NCBI GenBank assembly: GCA_023418705.1
Contig: JAEZYZ010000311.1
Coordinates: forward strand, 1 to 13,572
DNA length: 13,572 nucleotides
Reading direction: 5' to 3'
From: Pseudomonadota bacterium
Lineage (GTDB): Bacteria > Myxococcota_A > Polyangia > Polyangiales > Polyangiaceae
The first letter of the stretch is position 1; the number at the start of each line of letters is the position of its first letter. This document shows positions 12,481-13,572 of the stretch, one piece after another. A program made the position numbers and the translations under genes. The notes under the pieces are model-generated. The model did not search any database and was not told the DNA's origin. It saw only the letters and a list, made by a program, of their open reading frames with translations.

Positions 12481-13542
12481 ATGAGCCGGCGGAACGTCAC
12501 CATCTCGATCTTGGTAGCGCTCGCGCTGCTCGGGCAGGCCCGCCCGGCGCGCGCCTGGAGCTGCGACCGGGGACCGAGCACGGTACCTGCTTCCGGAGAG
12601 CGGATCCCTCGGGATGGGAAGATCTGGATTTCGAAACATCTTGCGAGGAGCCTTTGGTGGCGCCTCCTTCGAAGTAGGGGGATCGACATCCGAGCACTCC
12701 CGGTCGCCGAGCGAGAGCCAACGACGACCGGCTTGGCGAGCGAACTGGTGCTCCTACGCGACGGTTTACCAACCGGGCCGTTCGAGCTGGTGGAGCTGCA
12801 CCTTGGCTTGCTCGAGTTCTTCGTTCTGCTTCCACGCGGCGGGCTCAACCCCGGTACGCACGTGCTCGAGCTCCGCGACTCTTCGCCGTCGAATCCTGCC
12901 GCGTGGCGTTCGGTTGTCCTGGAGTTCGCCGTCGAGGATGAATGGCTCAAGCGACCTCCGGCCGCTCCGCGGGCAAGCATCCAGAGGTGGCACCGCGCCG
13001 GGGTCGCGCCATTTGGTGGAACCCGCGTTTCGATGACGATCGACAGCTCTGGCCCGTTCGTGGCGCACGAGATCTTTGCGGCGCGGAGCGGGGCGGAGCC
13101 CGCAAGAACCACGCTCGGTTATCACGCTTCGAACAACGCTCGGTCACTCGTGGTCGGCGGTGGGCCCTGCGGCATCGGCTTCTCGTTCTTCGAGGGGCCG
13201 GCGATGATTCGGCTCGGAACCGTTGACATCGCCGGCAAGTTCTCAGGCTGGGGTGACCCAATCCTCCTTCAGCCGCCTTGGAAACCCGAGCGGACCTTCC
13301 AAAGCCGCCTGCGGTCACCGCCGGCGCTGGTTCCACCCCCACGCGGCTGCGGCTGCGAGTTTCCAAGGCGGGATGAGCTGACCGCCGCGCCGCTGCTGGC
13401 GCTCGGGGTGCTGCTGGCGAGCGTTCGATGCAGACGTCGACGAAGCTCGACCGGAGGTCGTTTCCCCCCCCGTCCCCGCCAGACATCGTCCAGCCAACGC
13501 CACGACGAGCCTCCTCGGCCCGCGGCGTCGCCGCGGTGCTGA
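12481..13542 (+). CDS. Exported protein of unknown function with MYXO-CTERM-type tail
   Basis: A 353-residue exported protein. Residues 1-25 (MSRRNVTISILVALALLG ... ARPARA) are a signal peptide cut before Trp26. The mature domain (about 26-280) has beta-rich stretches such as LASELVLLRDGLPTGPFELV and FFVLLPRGGLNPGTHVLELR, suggesting Ig-like strands, but I do not recognise the family. After a basic/Pro-rich linker come GCGC (Cys290, Cys292), a hydrophobic segment (APLLALGVLLASV) and RCRRRR, the clearest MYXO-CTERM tail in the window. The protein then continues for about 30 hydrophilic residues, which is unusual, since such tails normally end within a few residues of the Arg cluster. An eight-C run at 13465-13472 lies in that extension, though no one-base shift there gives an early stop. 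The ATG at 12481 opens the signal peptide; an in-frame ATG lies at 12454. No ribosome-binding site is seen. Confidence 0.8.
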   Translation: MSRRNVTISILVALALLGQARPARAWSCDRGPSTVPASGERIPRDGKIWISKHLARSLWWRLLRSRGIDIRALPVAEREPTTTGLASELVLLRDGLPTGPFELVELHLGLLEFFVLLPRGGLNPGTHVLELRDSSPSNPAAWRSVVLEFAVEDEWLKRPPAAPRASIQRWHRAGVAPFGGTRVSMTIDSSGPFVAHEIFAARSGAEPARTTLGYHASNNARSLVVGGGPCGIGFSFFEGPAMIRLGTVDIAGKFSGWGDPILLQPPWKPERTFQSRLRSPPALVPPPRGCGCEFPRRDELTAAPLLALGVLLASVRCRRRRSSTGGRFPPRPRQTSSSQRHDEPPRPAASPRC

Positions 13543-13553
13543 CACGGCTGGGC

Positions 13554-13572
13554 GGGGCGCGCGGCGCGCCCC
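13554..13572. terminator. GC-only hairpin at the window end (possible terminator)
   Basis: GGGGCGCG (13554-13561) and CGCGCCCC (13565-13572) form a perfect eight-pair stem with a CGG loop, 11 bases after the stop of the preceding gene. Position and strength suit a terminator stem, but the window ends exactly here, so any T-run cannot be seen. Confidence 0.4.

Noticed and set aside
11391..12677. 428-residue plus-strand ORF across the two minus genes
   Set aside because: It spans a lipoprotein gene with a clear lipobox and the divergent promoter region; its composition is shadow-like.

Overview
The window is very GC-rich, with strong G/C preference at third codon positions. It is dominated by secreted, lipid-anchored and surface-sorted proteins. 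Several products end in a Cys motif, a hydrophobic segment and an Arg cluster, like the MYXO-CTERM sorting tail. There are also CGDGxC-type Cys repeats and a lipoprotein with a long Gly/Ala spacer. Together these point to a myxobacterium (Myxococcota, probably a Polyangiales-like lineage). This is inferred from style, as no marker gene is present. I saw no rRNA, tRNA, CRISPR array or intact transposase.

Layout. 1-526 (-): N-terminal part of a UGT/MGT-type glycosyltransferase, cut by the window edge. 851-2365 (+): aspartate ammonia-lyase (aspA), the one clear housekeeping enzyme. 2366-2624: short gap with coding-like debris. 2613-4793 (-): a large lipoprotein with a Gly/Ala-rich stalk and a Pmp-like right-handed beta-helix. 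4794-5598: no confident gene; it holds a possible gene remnant, a very strong hairpin and copy A of an inverted-repeat element. 5599-6387 and 6444-7679 (+): a lipoprotein of unknown fold followed by a trypsin-fold serine protease with Cys-rich repeats and a MYXO-CTERM-like tail, probably one transcript. 7751-9172 (-): a polytopic membrane protein with GT-C-like features. 9454-9792 (+): a small CxxC...CxxC protein. 9820-9884: copy B of the element, inverted relative to copy A. 9891-10321 (-): gene debris, namely two C-terminal HNH-nuclease remnants and an orphan MYXO-CTERM-like tail. 11655-12305 and 10331-11611 (-): a lipoprotein followed by a DUF4424-like exported protein with a MYXO-CTERM-like tail. 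12481-13542 (+): an exported protein with the clearest GCGC/TM/Arg tail.

How it fits together. At least six proteins are predicted to leave the cytoplasm: three plain lipoproteins, two with a signal peptide plus sorting tail, and a protease that seems to carry both a lipobox and a tail. The window therefore looks like an envelope and cell-surface locus, not a metabolic operon. No sorting enzyme (myxosortase) is encoded here.

The least explained structures are the inverted-repeat element pair that brackets about 4.3 kb, and the debris next to copy B, where fragments of an HNH nuclease gene and a surface-sorting tail lie side by side.
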